Positions 36,556 to 49,094 of a stretch of DNA of 64,000 nucleotides are shown here, piece by piece. The translations under genes were made by a program, and so were the position numbers. A model generated the notes under the pieces. The model searched no databases. It saw only the letters and a list, made by a program, of their open reading frames with translations, and was not told the origin of the DNA. Position 1 is the first letter of the stretch, and every line of letters begins with the position of its first letter. This DNA is from Vairimorpha apis BRL 01 (taxonomy: Eukaryota; Microsporidia; Nosematidae): contig KE647306.1 in NCBI GenBank assembly GCA_000447185.1, positions 7,381-71,380 of the forward strand, given 5' to 3'.

Positions 36556-39500
36556 TAATCTTGGATATAGTTATATTTATATATATTATATAAAATATTT
36601 TAAATCTAAATTATTTATTTATTCTGTTACAATTATTCATTATTTTGCGCTATTTATTCATTATAAATAAAATTTATATGCAAAAATATATGCTAATTTA
36701 TTAATCATTGTTGATATTTATAACAAATTTCGGACTATTTAATACATTCTTTATCATTTTTAATTATATTCAGTACATTATATATAATTTTAAAATATTA
36801 TATTTTTATTTGCTACTTCAAAACATAAAAATTATACTTTATAATATCAAAATTTCTTAACTTCTATATAAACGAAATTTATAAAACGATATTTAAATTA
36901 AAAAATTTATAAATTAAAATATATATATTATTTAAGCCTTACAATATAATGACAAATATGGTCAGAATATTAATTTTAATAAACAATTATTAATTGAAAG
37001 GTCAAATTTAATTGAATTATGTTTAAATCCATTTATTTTAGACAACATATCATTTTTTAAATTATAAATATTATATATTAATGTAAATGTCATTAAATAA
37101 TGCTTAAAAATATCTTATAAAAAATTATTTAAAAGTATTTTCATTTTTAAAATCTTTTCAATTTTAATAATTTGAAAATTTACATAAATACTTATTTTAT
37201 TATAAAATCAAATATTGAATATTAAATTTTATTTTTTTAATATAAACATGCTAACATCATAGAAAATTTATAATATTAATATATATATGTACATTAGTTA
37301 TAAGTTTCTTAACAGAACGTTTACTAAAAAAATTATATATAAATATAAAAAAAAGTTTGCAAATGTCTCTGATGAAATTTAAGTTTTTTTTATATTTAGT
37401 ACATTTTTTAAATAATTTATTTTTTTAAAATATGTTAAAAATTAACAGATATAGTATTCCTTTAGTTAAAAAAATATTCATAGAAAATATTTTCACTTAA
37501 ATTTTAAATATATAATAATGAATGTGTTATTTTGTATAATACAAATTAATATATTTTATTTTACTAAACTTTTTTATAAAACTTTTATAGAAAATTTAAT
37601 TCAACATTTTACTAAAAAAAGGGAAAAAACCTTTTAATGTAAAGAATTATTTAAAAAAATAAAATTTTTAGAAATACAGTAAAATCACTTAGAACATATT
37701 TTAAAATAACAAATTATTTTTAACATGTCAATCTTTTATATAAAATAATCTATTTTTAATTTTGCATGTCACATAATTTCAATAGAATTTAATATAAAAT
37801 TGTTTTTGATATGATATATGCATAGCATAATAAATGTTTAAAACATAAAAATTATAATGTATTTAAAATTATATACACAAACTTACTTACAATTTATAAA
37901 TGATATCTATAAATTGCATTTTAAAAAATATTTTTAAAAAAAATTTATTTATAACAAATAATTATAAAATTTATAAATTTTACTGTTAATTTTTTTAAAA
38001 TAAATATTTTTATTTTTTAAACAACAAAAATTATAAATTTTACTTTAAAATTATATAATTAAAAAAAATAAAATAATTTTAATACAAATAAAAATAAAAT
38101 ATCTAAATTACATTTTAATATACAAAAAATTTGAGTTTTTTAAAATCAATTTTTATTTACAATTTGCATTTTAATATGAAAAAAAATTAAAAATTCACAT
38201 AAACTCCTTAATTAAACTTTTATAAATATTAATCAAAACAACAATTATCAAATAAAGTGCGATAAACTTTTTATAAAACAAATTATAATTTTTATTAAAA
38301 TTTAATTTATTTTTATTTAGAAATATAAACACAAAACATTTTTTTCAAAAAACTACAAAATATAGTTTTGTTAAAAAGAAGAACTCAACATTTTTTATTT
38401 AGCTATTAATTTAAAAACTAAATTAAAACTAAAAAATTAAAGATACATAAAACATAAAATAATAAAAAAGTAAAACTTTTTTATAAATTATTCATTTACT
38501 CAATAAATTAATTAAAATGTCAAAAATTATAATAATATTTTTTATAGATGAATATTAAAAGAAGAATTATTTATTTGTATATAATAAATATATTTAAGAT
38601 ATACATTTAAACAATTTAAAACTACATTAAATAAAAAAATATTTAATGAATAGAGTTTAAATTATTTTAAATTTATTAAAAAAATATATAAAAAAATTAA
38701 TTTATATATTTTTGTATATAAATAGCTAAATTCAATTTAAACCCCTAAAAGGATACAATGTGGTTTGGAAATTCTATATTAAAATAGATGAATCATATAT
38801 GAAATATATTTGTAGATCAAGTAAATAAAATTTATAAATGATATGTAAAAATTAATGTTACATAAAAATTATAGAAATCTTAAGTGAATAACTAACATTA
38901 GATAGATAAGAATGTAGGATAAATACATTATTAAATATAGGTAATTATATTAAATAAAATGTAATAGAAAGAGTATTATAATAGTTATAGATAGATTAAC
39001 AATGTTATCTAAAAATATGAATATATTAGATTTTTTAAGATAAAATCTTAAGAAATATAATTAGTCATATTTTGTAAATAATATCAATAGATTTAATTTA
39101 TAGGTCATATAAATGAAATATTAAAAATATGTGTCTTGAGAAATATAAATAGCCATATTTTGTAATCTATATCAATAGATTAAATTTATAGGTTATATAA
39201 ATGAAATATAAAAAATATGAATATTACAAGAATACCTGTACCAGAATTAGTTACTACAAACTAGTAATTTTTTTACTGTGTAAAGTTTTAGCATATATAC
39301 AAATTACTTCTAATGTAGATTTTATTGTAAATAAAATAAAAAATTTAATAACCTAGATGAAACATAGATTATTATTTGAAAAACTTATAAACACATTACA
39401 AATGTTTTATAATATCATTACCTAATAGATCAATTATCTATAATATAATAACCTGATATAACTAGTACATTTGGTCTAGTCTATTACGCTATTAATAATT

Positions 39501-42500
39501 TTATCTAAATGATAAATGTTACACAAAATAATTTAAGTATATATTGAAAATAGTATAATATATTGGTGCAATATACTATAATATTTCACAATATATATTT
39601 AAATTGTTACGTGGTATATATGATTATAATATACAAACAGTATTGTTTATTTATTAAACTATAATGTCTATTTAAAAATAGAATACATTATTTACAAAAA
39701 GTACAATTTATATTTACAGGCCTTTTATTTATAATATGTTACAATAACATACTATAAATTAAGAAAAGTAATATTCATGTATTTTAAATTTATAAATTTA
39801 TTACTATAAATAGAATAACTTATTTATTAAATATAGTTTCTATATTATAAATAATATAATTTATATATATACTATTATAAATATGTTCTACTACTATTTA
39901 AGTATATGCTTTATGTATAATCCATTGATTTTATACATTTAAGTACAATAATACAATTGTGTATTTTATTTATATATTTTATTATATAAAGTTATAATAT
40001 CTATTATTTTCATTTATCTTCAATTGGAATGTTTTTAATAGATTGAATTTTAAGAATGTATTGTAATATTCCAATATAAGTTCGTATTTTATATAGGTTC
40101 ATTGTAAAAAACGTTCTTGTGGTATACTTTCTTTTTAATATTCCATTATAAGATCATTATAAAAATATTCTTTGGTATACATTCTCTCATTATGTTATCT
40201 ATTTTTCTTTTTAAAGATTATTATTTCTTTTTAAGTAATATTTCTGTTAAAAAGGTTGTTTTTTTATTAAATTTTAAATTATTTATAATAGAACTTTACA
40301 TCGTACTTTTATATATCTATTTTTTTTAATATGATGCAAATTAATATATAAATTTATTTTCTACTAACCTTACTATAAATATTAAAATCCTTTTTATTAT
40401 ACAATATCATTTTTTCATATGATACACATTTGCTATATAAATTTGTAGTAAACAAATCACAACTTAAATATTATAAATTTTAATATCGTTCATATAACAT
40501 AAATTCATATTTTTTTGTAACACATATTACTATGAAAATTTGTAGTAAACAAATCACATCTTAAATATTATTAATCTCAATATCATTCATCTAATCTTTA
40601 TAAATTCATATTTTTTTGTAACACATATTACTATATAAATTTACAATCTAAAATCTTATTATCAATATTATAGATCACTCCTTTTATCCAATCGTGTTTT
40701 ACAAAAATCCATCTAAGTATACAAAATTATAAATTTTCAAAAAAATCAATTCACTTTTTTCTTAACCCTAAACAACTTTTTTTTATATATATTTACTTTA
40801 AAATGTCAAATTAATTAATTAAAAATAAATGATTAACAAAACATTAATGAAATGTTTGTATAGTGTTTTATTCAAAAATTTAAGGTAGATAAAAAAAATT
40901 ATGTTTTAATTAAAATTATTTAATCGAATTTTATTTATGTTATGATAAAAAAGTAAGGTTGAAAAAAAAGTAATTAATTAAAATTATTAAGCGAATGTAG
41001 AAATATTTGTATGACATCTTTAAAATAAAGTAAAATATAAAAAACTTTATTTAAATTTTGAAATCAAAACATGATATTTGAATTTTTGAAAATTGTCATT
41101 TTGAAATTGTAAAATTATTAATAATTTGTTTTATAATAAAAATATAAATAAAATTCGATTTAATAATTTTAATTAAAATATTATGTTTTTTAATTTTAAC
41201 TTTATTTTCAAAATGTCATACAAACATTTTTATATTTGTTTAATAATTTTAGTAAGAACTAATTTTTTTTAGAAATATTATTTATTTTTTTATAACAACA
41301 TTTAATTAAAAGGATTTTTAATTATTTTGTTAATTTGAGAAAAATGACATGGGTTTTAATATATATAATTTTAGTATTTTTTGTAAACTAATTTTTGGAT
41401 TTGAAATTGTTTGATTTTTATTTATAAGTGTCATATTTATTTAAAAAGTACAATAAATATAAATTTAAATATATATTGTAAAGTAAATATAGTAAAATTA
41501 AAAAAAATTATATTTATTTATGGTATTATAGATTCTTATAATTATGTATCACTTTGTAAAGATTAACAAAAGTTGATATAAACTCAAACAAAAGTATTTA
41601 ATTACTTTCAAAACAATCTCTTGTTCTTAATATGTATTTTGTTTACTATAAAATACAAATTTACATTTACTTATAACTCTTTATGATTAGAAATTAGTGT
41701 TTAAAATATTTTATTATTTTTTAAAATATGTATAAAGTTTTTCATTAAAAACATTTTATACAACTTAAGTCATTTATAAATATTATAACTTGTAAAGATA
41801 AAGAAATATTAACTGTGTTTATAAATATAGAATATAAAATTGCTTATTGCACTATATATTGGTTTAATGAGGTATATATTGGTTTAAGTTTCAGTGTTTG
41901 ACTTGAAATCTATAATTTTTAATTAATTATAGAAAAAAGTATATGCATAGTTTTTAAATATTTTAATATACAATAAAATTTCAGTAATAAAATATTTTTA
42001 TATTTTTAAAAACTAAAATATTATTTTAAAAAATAACTAAATATAATTTGATTAAAAATAATAATAGAATACAACGAAAATTATTTTTAAACAATATAAA
42101 TATAAAAATATATTTTGAAATTGATATTTACAAACTATAAAAAAAATTTTATGAACAAATTAAAAAGTAAATTAATAGATGAATTTTATAAAGAATATAC
42201 TTTAAATAAGATGTGTTTAAAAAATTAGATTAAATTTAATTGTATTTAATGAAGTTTGAATTAAATAGATATGAAAATAAAAATAGAATGTTTAAAAAAT
42301 AAATAATTTTTTTTAAGAAAGATTTTAACAATTAATTTTTATAAAAAAAACATTTGAGTTGATTAATAAAGATAAATTTAATTATTTTTTATTGAAAGAT
42401 TATTAAATTATTTTTATTAAAAAAAATATTAAAGTGATGTTAATAAAAATAGATTTTATTTCTTTGCTTTTAAATATTATATCATTAATTAAAAGTATAT

Positions 42501-43240
42501 AGAATTAAAAATTATTCTTAATAAATAAATAAAAACAAATATCAATCTTAAAAATAAAAATATTTTGATATACAAATAAAAAATTTAATCAAAAGCACAG
42601 TAAAGATCATAAAAAATATTTAAAAATTAATTTTAAAATAAAGAAATATTTTGATATACAAATAAAAATTTAATCAAAAGAACAGTAAAGATCATAAAAA
42701 ATATTTAAAAAATATTTAAAAAATAATTTAAAAATAAAGAAATATTTTGATATACAAATAAAAATACAAAGAAGATATGTCAAGTATCATAAAAAATATA
42801 ATAAATTAGAAAAATAATTACAAAAAAAATTGAAAGTAAATCACAATAAAAGTTCATAAAAAATTTAGATAAAATTAAATATAAAAAAATTGAATAAAAA
42901 ATCTTGATATAATTACAAATTATAAAAAAAGCAAACTAAAGATCATATAAAATCAAATATAAAAATTGATCGTAATATTAAAAAATATATTAATTGAAAA
43001 ACATTAATTAAAATTAAATACTTTTTTAATTTATCAATGTCGATCAAATAATTTTTTTTAATAAATTTTATATAATCGTATTTAATTTTATATATATAAA
43101 ACTATTTTATTTAAAATATTACATCAGGTTTATTAATATTAGTCAATTTTTAAAAACTATTATTTTTTGTAATTAATTATTTTAAATTCTATGATAAATA
43201 ATTGATTTTTTTATAAAATGTATTTTCACATTTTAATCAA
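36556..43240. other. long AT-rich region with tandem repeats, no recognised gene
   Basis: Nearly 7 kb of AT-rich DNA. Visible repeats: a unit of about 88 bp twice at 39,047-39,222; a unit of about 100 bp nearly three times at 40,410-40,645 (core TTTGTAGTAAACAAATCAC); a unit of about 80 bp three times at 42,560-42,770 (core AATATTTTGATATACAAAT). At 38,742-38,760 a CCCC motif stands 12 bases before an ATG, but that frame closes after nine codons. Confidence 0.6.
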
Positions 43241-43244
43241 CAGT

Positions 43245-43800
43245 AGATTTCTATGAATATAAAAAATATTAAATAATTAATCAACAGTATATTTATATAA
43301 AAAAATAAATAATTTATAACATTAAAAACATTAAAACAACTAAATTTTCTATGAATATAAATAATTAATCAACTGTAGATTTCTATAAAAAACTAAATAA
43401 TATTAAATAATTTAAAGTAACTAAATTTTCTATGAATATAAATAATATTAAATAATTAATCAACAGTAGATTTCTATGAATATAAATAATATTAAATAAT
43501 TAATCAACAGTAGATTTCTATAAAGAAATATTTTATTTAAATTATATAAATCAACAAAAATTTCTATAAATATAAATCATATAAAATCATATCAAATAAT
43601 TTAAATCAACTTAAATTTCTTTTAATAAAAATAATATCAAATGATTAATCAATAGTAATTATAGAAATATTATTTTATATAAAATACTTAATCATTTATA
43701 GATTTCTATATACATTATTTAATTTAAAAATATTATTACAATATAAAGTAAATTTTTTAAATCAACAGTAGATTTCTCTAAAAGAATAATTTTATTAATT
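43245..43800 (+). repeat. degenerate tandem repeat upstream of the Asn-rich gene
   Basis: A motif CAACAGTAGATTTCTATGAA or close variants, separated by AT-rich spacers containing AATATTAAATAATT, recurs about ten times at 40-70 bp intervals and stops about 110 bp before the start codon at 43,912. Confidence 0.7.
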
Positions 43801-43911
43801 TATAAATCAGTTTTCAAATATTATTTTTTTACAATCAACGATAAATCAATTTTAATTTAATTAATAAATCATTTTTGATACAATAAAAATAAAATAAATA
43901 ACCAACCTAAA

Positions 43912-46291
43912 ATGAAACTTTTATTACTTCTAATAAAATTTTCATACGAATCAAATATATCCAATAATGAAAAACCTATAATTTTATCTAACATTAAACT
44001 TAAGTCAGATTACTTTTATGATAATATTGAAATTTATAATTGTATAGAAAATAATTCATTAAATAGAAATATATCAAAAAATAATCCATTCACCGATAAT
44101 TCATTAAATAACAGTCTATTAAATTCTTTAATAAATGAAAATCAATTAAATAATACTGTAAATAACAATCCGTTTTTAATTTCACAAGAAAAAACATCTT
44201 TAGATAACGATTCAATAAAAAATTATATAACTAAATGGATAGATGAACTAAATTTTGAAATTTCTCCAATACATAACATTTGCACATACTTCAGCGATCC
44301 GTACAAACCACATATTTTGTATTTATTTGTTGAATCTAAATTAGCAAATTTAAATTTGGTTAATGTAACAAATCCAACAACATCATTTCAACTTAATTCA
44401 CAATCTTCATACGAATCGAATACAGAATTCTTTAATCAAAACTGTCCATCTACTTCTCAGAATCCACAAACTTCTAATTGTAACTTACCTTCTTCAAATC
44501 AAATAACTACACCTCAAACACCATACTCTCCATACCATCAGTACACTTCATATCAACCAATCACAAATAATAACCAACATATCTATAATGACCAACTTAT
44601 CTATAATAACCAACCAATCACAAATAACCAACCCACATCACAAAACCAAATAACAAAAATAACTCCATTCACCTGCAACCTAAAAAAAGATACAACAAAA
44701 CACTTTATAAAATCAAATATATACGACACAACATCAAACAACAACCAAATATATGACATAACATTCGATATATCAAAATATCCAACCAAACTATACTAAA
44801 CATCCTTGATAATAACAAACATAAAAAATATAATTTATTATTTAATGCCGTTTTTAATTTATGTTATGTTGATATTATTGAATTAATACGTGTTTGCATA
44901 AAATCTGAGTGTTATGTTGGTGATGAGATTGAGTGTTTAAGAGGGTATATGGGGTCTTTTTATGGTAACTGGAGTATTTATGAGAAAGGAAGAAAGTTTT
45001 TTTATAGAGCTGGTATGTTTTTAATAGTTTTAATGAAAATGAAAGTTGTGTTGATAAGAGTGAAAATGGAGGTGAAAGTAATAAGAGTGAGAATATTAAA
45101 ATAAATGGAGACATAAATGAGAATATTAAAATAAATGAAAATATAAATGAAAGTAATAAAAGTGAGAATATTAAAATAAATGGAGATAAAAGTGAGAATA
45201 TTAAAATAAGTGAGAATATTAAAATAGATGACAATATAAATGAGAATATTAAAATTAATGGAGATAAAAGTGAGAATGTTAATAAAAGTGAGATTATTAA
45301 AATAAATAGTAATAAAATAACAGAAAATTGTAAAATAAATAATATTTCTAATACACAATATGAAAATAAAAATGAAAATACAAAAAAAATTAATTTAACA
45401 GAGTCTGTTAATACATTCATTAGTAACAATCCTAATTCCAACTTCGATACTTCTTACTTCAATTCATCTTCTATCACCAATGTAAATAATAACACATTCA
45501 ATACTAACACAAATTCATCCACCAATCAATCTACACATTTAATTAACACCAATTCGTCTACCAATCAATCTACACATTTAATTAACACCAATTCATCTAC
45601 GAATAATTCTCAACATTCATCCAATAAAATACAAAATAAATATAACACAACTAATTTAATATTAAACAAAAATTTCATTTTAGACACAAGAAAACTATTA
45701 CTATATCTCCAATCCTGGCAAACATATCCAAACTTCCACACCCTTACTCTATCTCAAAAACTAACATACATAAAAACATACTCATCTAAAATAAACAGTA
45801 CATGTAGAAGACTCCGTATAACTTCCCAAAACTTTAAATCATTCACACTTACATACATAAAAAACATAAAAAACAAATTAGACAAACTTACATTATTTTT
45901 AATATACAGTAAATTATCTAAAAAATCAAACTCATTTTTTTTAAAATGCAAAATTTGTGATTTATTTGTTTTAAGTTTCATTTATTTAAAATATAAATAC
46001 AAAAATGATAACGAAAAAAACAGTTTACTTGAACTTGTTTATTTAGTTTTCTTAAAGAAAAATAATATTGTTCATGATTTTAATAAGTTAGGTATTTGTT
46101 GTCCACAAAATGTTAGTGTTGAAGGGATGAGAATTTGTTTTGTTAATCGGGTACTTGTTTTTTGTTTTAATGAGTGTAATGTTTTTTATGATAAAGTTTT
46201 TGTTGAGTGGCAGTTTGAAGTGTTTTGGGTGTTTGTTATGTATAGTGTTAAGTTGAAATGTTTGTTATTGGGTTTTTTGGATAAGATGTGA
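43912..46291 (+). CDS. large Asn-rich hypothetical protein, broken into three frames
   Basis: The first frame runs 43,912-44,799 (295 codons). Coding sense continues without a new start: from about 44,757 a second frame reads IRYIKISNQTILNILDNNKH and NLCYVDIIELIRVCIKSECY, and from about 45,008 a third frame runs to a TGA at 46,289-46,291, ending VFVMYSVKLKCLLLGFLDKM. Each change is explained by one missing base, in or near AAAA around 44,774 and TTTTT around 45,020. Joined, the product would have about 790 residues: N-terminal Asn/Ser/Thr/Gln-rich low-complexity, a helical part with Cys-rich stretches, ENIKIN/SNKSE repeats (45,060-45,290), STNQSTHLINTN repeats (45,510-45,600) and a hydrophobic helical C-terminus. 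The part around 44,800-45,000 recalls alpha-helical nucleoporins such as Nup84/Nup107, but too weakly to name. No clear CCC precedes the ATG (only CCAACC). Confidence 0.6.
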
Positions 46292-47882
46292 TTATTGTGT
46301 GAGGAAATTTTAAATTTTCAAAAGAATTAATAAAGATTTTAAATATATTAAAGTTTAAATTATAGTTTGATATATTAAAATAAATAATAAAAAACATATT
46401 TAGTTTATAATGGTAAATAAATAAAATTTTTCTTAAATAGATTAAATTATATTTTGATATATTAAAATAATTAATAAAGATTTTTAATCTATTAAATTTA
46501 ATAGTATGCGCTAGAATTGATAAAGTTATTTAATATATTAAATTTATTACATATCTTAAAATATTCATAAATTATTTTAATATGATAAATATATTTAATT
46601 TATTATACCTTAAAATATTCATAGATTTGTTTTAATAAAATATTATACAATTTTAAATATTCAATAAACCTAATAAATTTTTTAAAAATTTAAATTTTAT
46701 TAGATATATTAAATCATTAATAAAATTTCATTATTAAGATAAGTTTTATAAATCTATAAATAAGGAATATTTATAAAAGTTATATATATATTTTTAGTAT
46801 ATTTTAATTAAAATTTATAATTTTTAAATGTAAATTAAATATCTGAATATTGTATTTTTAATATTTAAATATTTAATCAGTTTATTAATATACACAATTA
46901 AATTAATTTTATAAATTTATTATATATAAATAATTAAAAAGTAATTAAATTTAAATATTTTATTTGTCATTTATAAAGAAATTTTATAAATAATAAAAAA
47001 TTATATTATAAAACAGATTAAATATTTTACAATAAAATTTAATTTCTTATTTTATTATATTACAATTAACTGATTTACTATTTAATTATATAATTTGATA
47101 GATTTAATTTTCTATATTTTAAAATAAAACATTTATTTTAAATTATTAAATAATTAAAAATATATAAATTAATATACCATTTAAAAATTGAATATTTCAT
47201 AATAAAAATTAAATTTTTCAAAGTAATAATAATAAAATTAATTTAAAGTAAATATATTTTTAAGTTAACAAAATTTAGTCAATTTAAAAATATTTAATGA
47301 AAAGAAAATAAAATTAGTTTATAATTATATAAAATATAAAAATAAAATATTTACAATTTTATAATCTTTTACTTAAATTATTAAACAATCTATTTATTAT
47401 TTTAAAATCTTTTATTTTTTTGTCATTTATAAATTTATAAATTTTTATTTGAAATCTTTACTTGAAATATACTAATTTAAAATATTTTATCATACAATTT
47501 AATTTGAAAATCTTTTACTTATTTTTGTCATTTATTAAAATTGTAAATACTAAAATTTTATAAGATTATTTTCTTAAATTATAAACAGCACTTTCAAATA
47601 AAACTATTATTTATCTAAACTTAATGTAACACTATTTTAATAAATCTATAAAATATATTATTATATAATTTATAAAATATAATAAACTATATATATCATC
47701 ATTTATAAATTACTATAAAAAATATAATAAACTATATAATACTTTATTTATAAAATAACCAAATAGAATAAAAAACATTTAATAAACAAAATACACTCAC
47801 TTTATTACACACATTCATTTTATTACTCTATCAACTTTACACCACACATTCACTTTACACCACACATTCACTCTACATACAC
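46292..47882. other. AT-rich spacer
   Basis: No gene seen. The last 100 bases (47,780-47,882), just beyond the stop of the thioredoxin reductase gene, are rich in A and C and nearly free of G on the plus strand. Confidence 0.6.
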
Positions 47883-49094
47883 TCACTCAATCTTATCAAC
47901 CCATTTACTACACTCAATCCCAGCCACACACCCCATCCAAGCAGCAGTAACACCTTGCCGATAAACTTTATCACAAACATCCCCACAAGCAAAAACACCA
48001 TCAACATTAGTCTTCATACACGCATCAACATCAACATACTTCTCATTATCCAAAATATTTAACTTATCACTAACAAATGAAGTATTAGGATCATGTCCAA
48101 TTCCATAAAACAATCCATCAATTTCTAAATTTTTTATCTCATTATTTTCAGTATTAATAATTTTTATACTATTTAATAATTTGTTACCTTTACATTCAAT
48201 TAAATTGTATGGTACAATTATTTCTATATTATTTGTGTTTCGTACTTCATTTAGTTTATCTTGTCTGCTTCTAAATTCATGTCTTCTGTGGATTAAATAT
48301 ACTTTTTTGCATATCTTACTTAAAAATAGAACTTCTTCCATTGCTGCATCTCCGCCTCCTATAACTGCACATGTTTTTTGCATGTAGAAGTAGCCGTCAC
48401 ATACAGCACATGCACTTATTCCTTTTGTCCAGTATGTGTCTGAGCCTGGTACTTGGAGTTTTCTGGCTGTGGCACCTGTTGCTATTATAACTGATTTTGT
48501 TTTGTAAGTGGATTTTGTTGTTTTTATTGTGAATATTGTGTCTTGTTTTTCTAATAATGTGACTGTTTCGTCTTTTATTTGTATTTTGTTGTTATTATTA
48601 ATATTATTTATAGTACCATCACTACTATTTACAGTACTATTATTGTTATCAACATTCACATCATTATTTACAGTACTATTATTGTTATCAACATTACAAT
48701 CGCCATTATTTACAATACCATTCTTGTTATCACTAAAATTCCCACTACTATTATCACCATTATTCTCATTATCTACATTTTCATTACTATTTACAGTACT
48801 ATCACTATTAACATTCTCAACATTACAATCACTATTCTCACCACTATTCAAAAATTCATCACCACTTTTACCATTCTCCTTTATCAAACGCTCATACATT
48901 AAATCCATCAACTCAGGCCCATCCACACCTTCAGGAAACCCAGGATAATTATCAACAGTAGTAGTTGTAGTTAACTGTCCACCTATACTAGAACTTCCTC
49001 TTAATAAAAGTGGATTTTTATGTTTTGTATATAAACAAGCTGTGTAAGCAGCAGGGCCGCTTCCTATTATTATTATGTTGTATAGTTTAGACAT
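47883..49094 (-). CDS. thioredoxin reductase (low-molecular-weight type) with a large Asn-rich insertion
   Basis: The frame gives 403 residues. FAD-binding GSGPAA at 11-16 with GGQL at 38-41; CAVCDG with redox Cys229 and Cys232; NADPH-binding GGGDAAMEE at 246-254 and HRRHEFR from 269; C-terminal FAD motif GVFACGDV followed by YRQ and TAA. This is the complete two-domain flavoenzyme that reduces thioredoxin with NADPH in the cytosol. Relatives have about 320 residues. The surplus is one insertion at about residues 73-170, made of Asn, Ser, Asp, Gly and Val with near-repeats of NVDNNNSTVNN. It sits in a FAD-domain surface loop before the conserved ETV strand, so folding need not be affected. 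At DNA level the insertion is a minisatellite of about 39 bp. The start is supported by CCC 11-13 nt upstream. Confidence 0.96.
   Translation of the reverse strand: MSKLYNIIIIGSGPAAYTACLYTKHKNPLLLRGSSSIGGQLTTTTTVDNYPGFPEGVDGPELMDLMYERLIKENGKSGDEFLNSGENSDCNVENVNSDSTVNSNENVDNENNGDNSSGNFSDNKNGIVNNGDCNVDNNNSTVNNDVNVDNNNSTVNSSDGTINNINNNNKIQIKDETVTLLEKQDTIFTIKTTKSTYKTKSVIIATGATARKLQVPGSDTYWTKGISACAVCDGYFYMQKTCAVIGGGDAAMEEVLFLSKICKKVYLIHRRHEFRSRQDKLNEVRNTNNIEIIVPYNLIECKGNKLLNSIKIINTENNEIKNLEIDGLFYGIGHDPNTSFVSDKLNILDNEKYVDVDACMKTNVDGVFACGDVCDKVYRQGVTAAWMGCVAGIECSKWVDKIE
48600..48840 (-). repeat. minisatellite encoding the Asn-rich insertion of thioredoxin reductase
   Basis: Imperfect repeats of about 39 bp (plus-strand core ACAGTACTATTATTGTTATC) keep the reading frame and code for NNNSTVNN-type peptides. 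Frame-keeping expansion inside an essential enzyme is the notable point. Confidence 0.75.

Noticed and set aside
40117..40329. 70-codon plus-strand frame
   Set aside because: Phe/Ile/Tyr-rich, no start signal, inside T-rich spacer DNA.
43245..43800. CRISPR array
   Set aside because: Repeats are degenerate and unequally spaced, spacers are themselves repetitive, there are no cas genes, and the genome is eukaryotic.
44990..45030. Programmed -1 ribosomal frameshift in the Asn-rich gene
   Set aside because: No canonical slippery heptamer is in register: G TTT TTA is the closest, the frame reached by slipping in the earlier T run meets TAG at 45,005, and a second unrelated shift exists in the same gene. 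A missing base explains both better.
44875..45441. Minus-strand frames rich in Ile, Phe and Leu (188 and 118 codons), resembling membrane proteins
   Set aside because: They are antisense to the third frame of the 43,912-46,291 gene (ENIKIN repeats), which has natural composition and continues to a proper end.
48508..48948. Plus-strand frames of 146 and 107 codons
   Set aside because: Antisense to the Asn-rich insertion of thioredoxin reductase, whose own frame is proven by conserved motifs on both sides.
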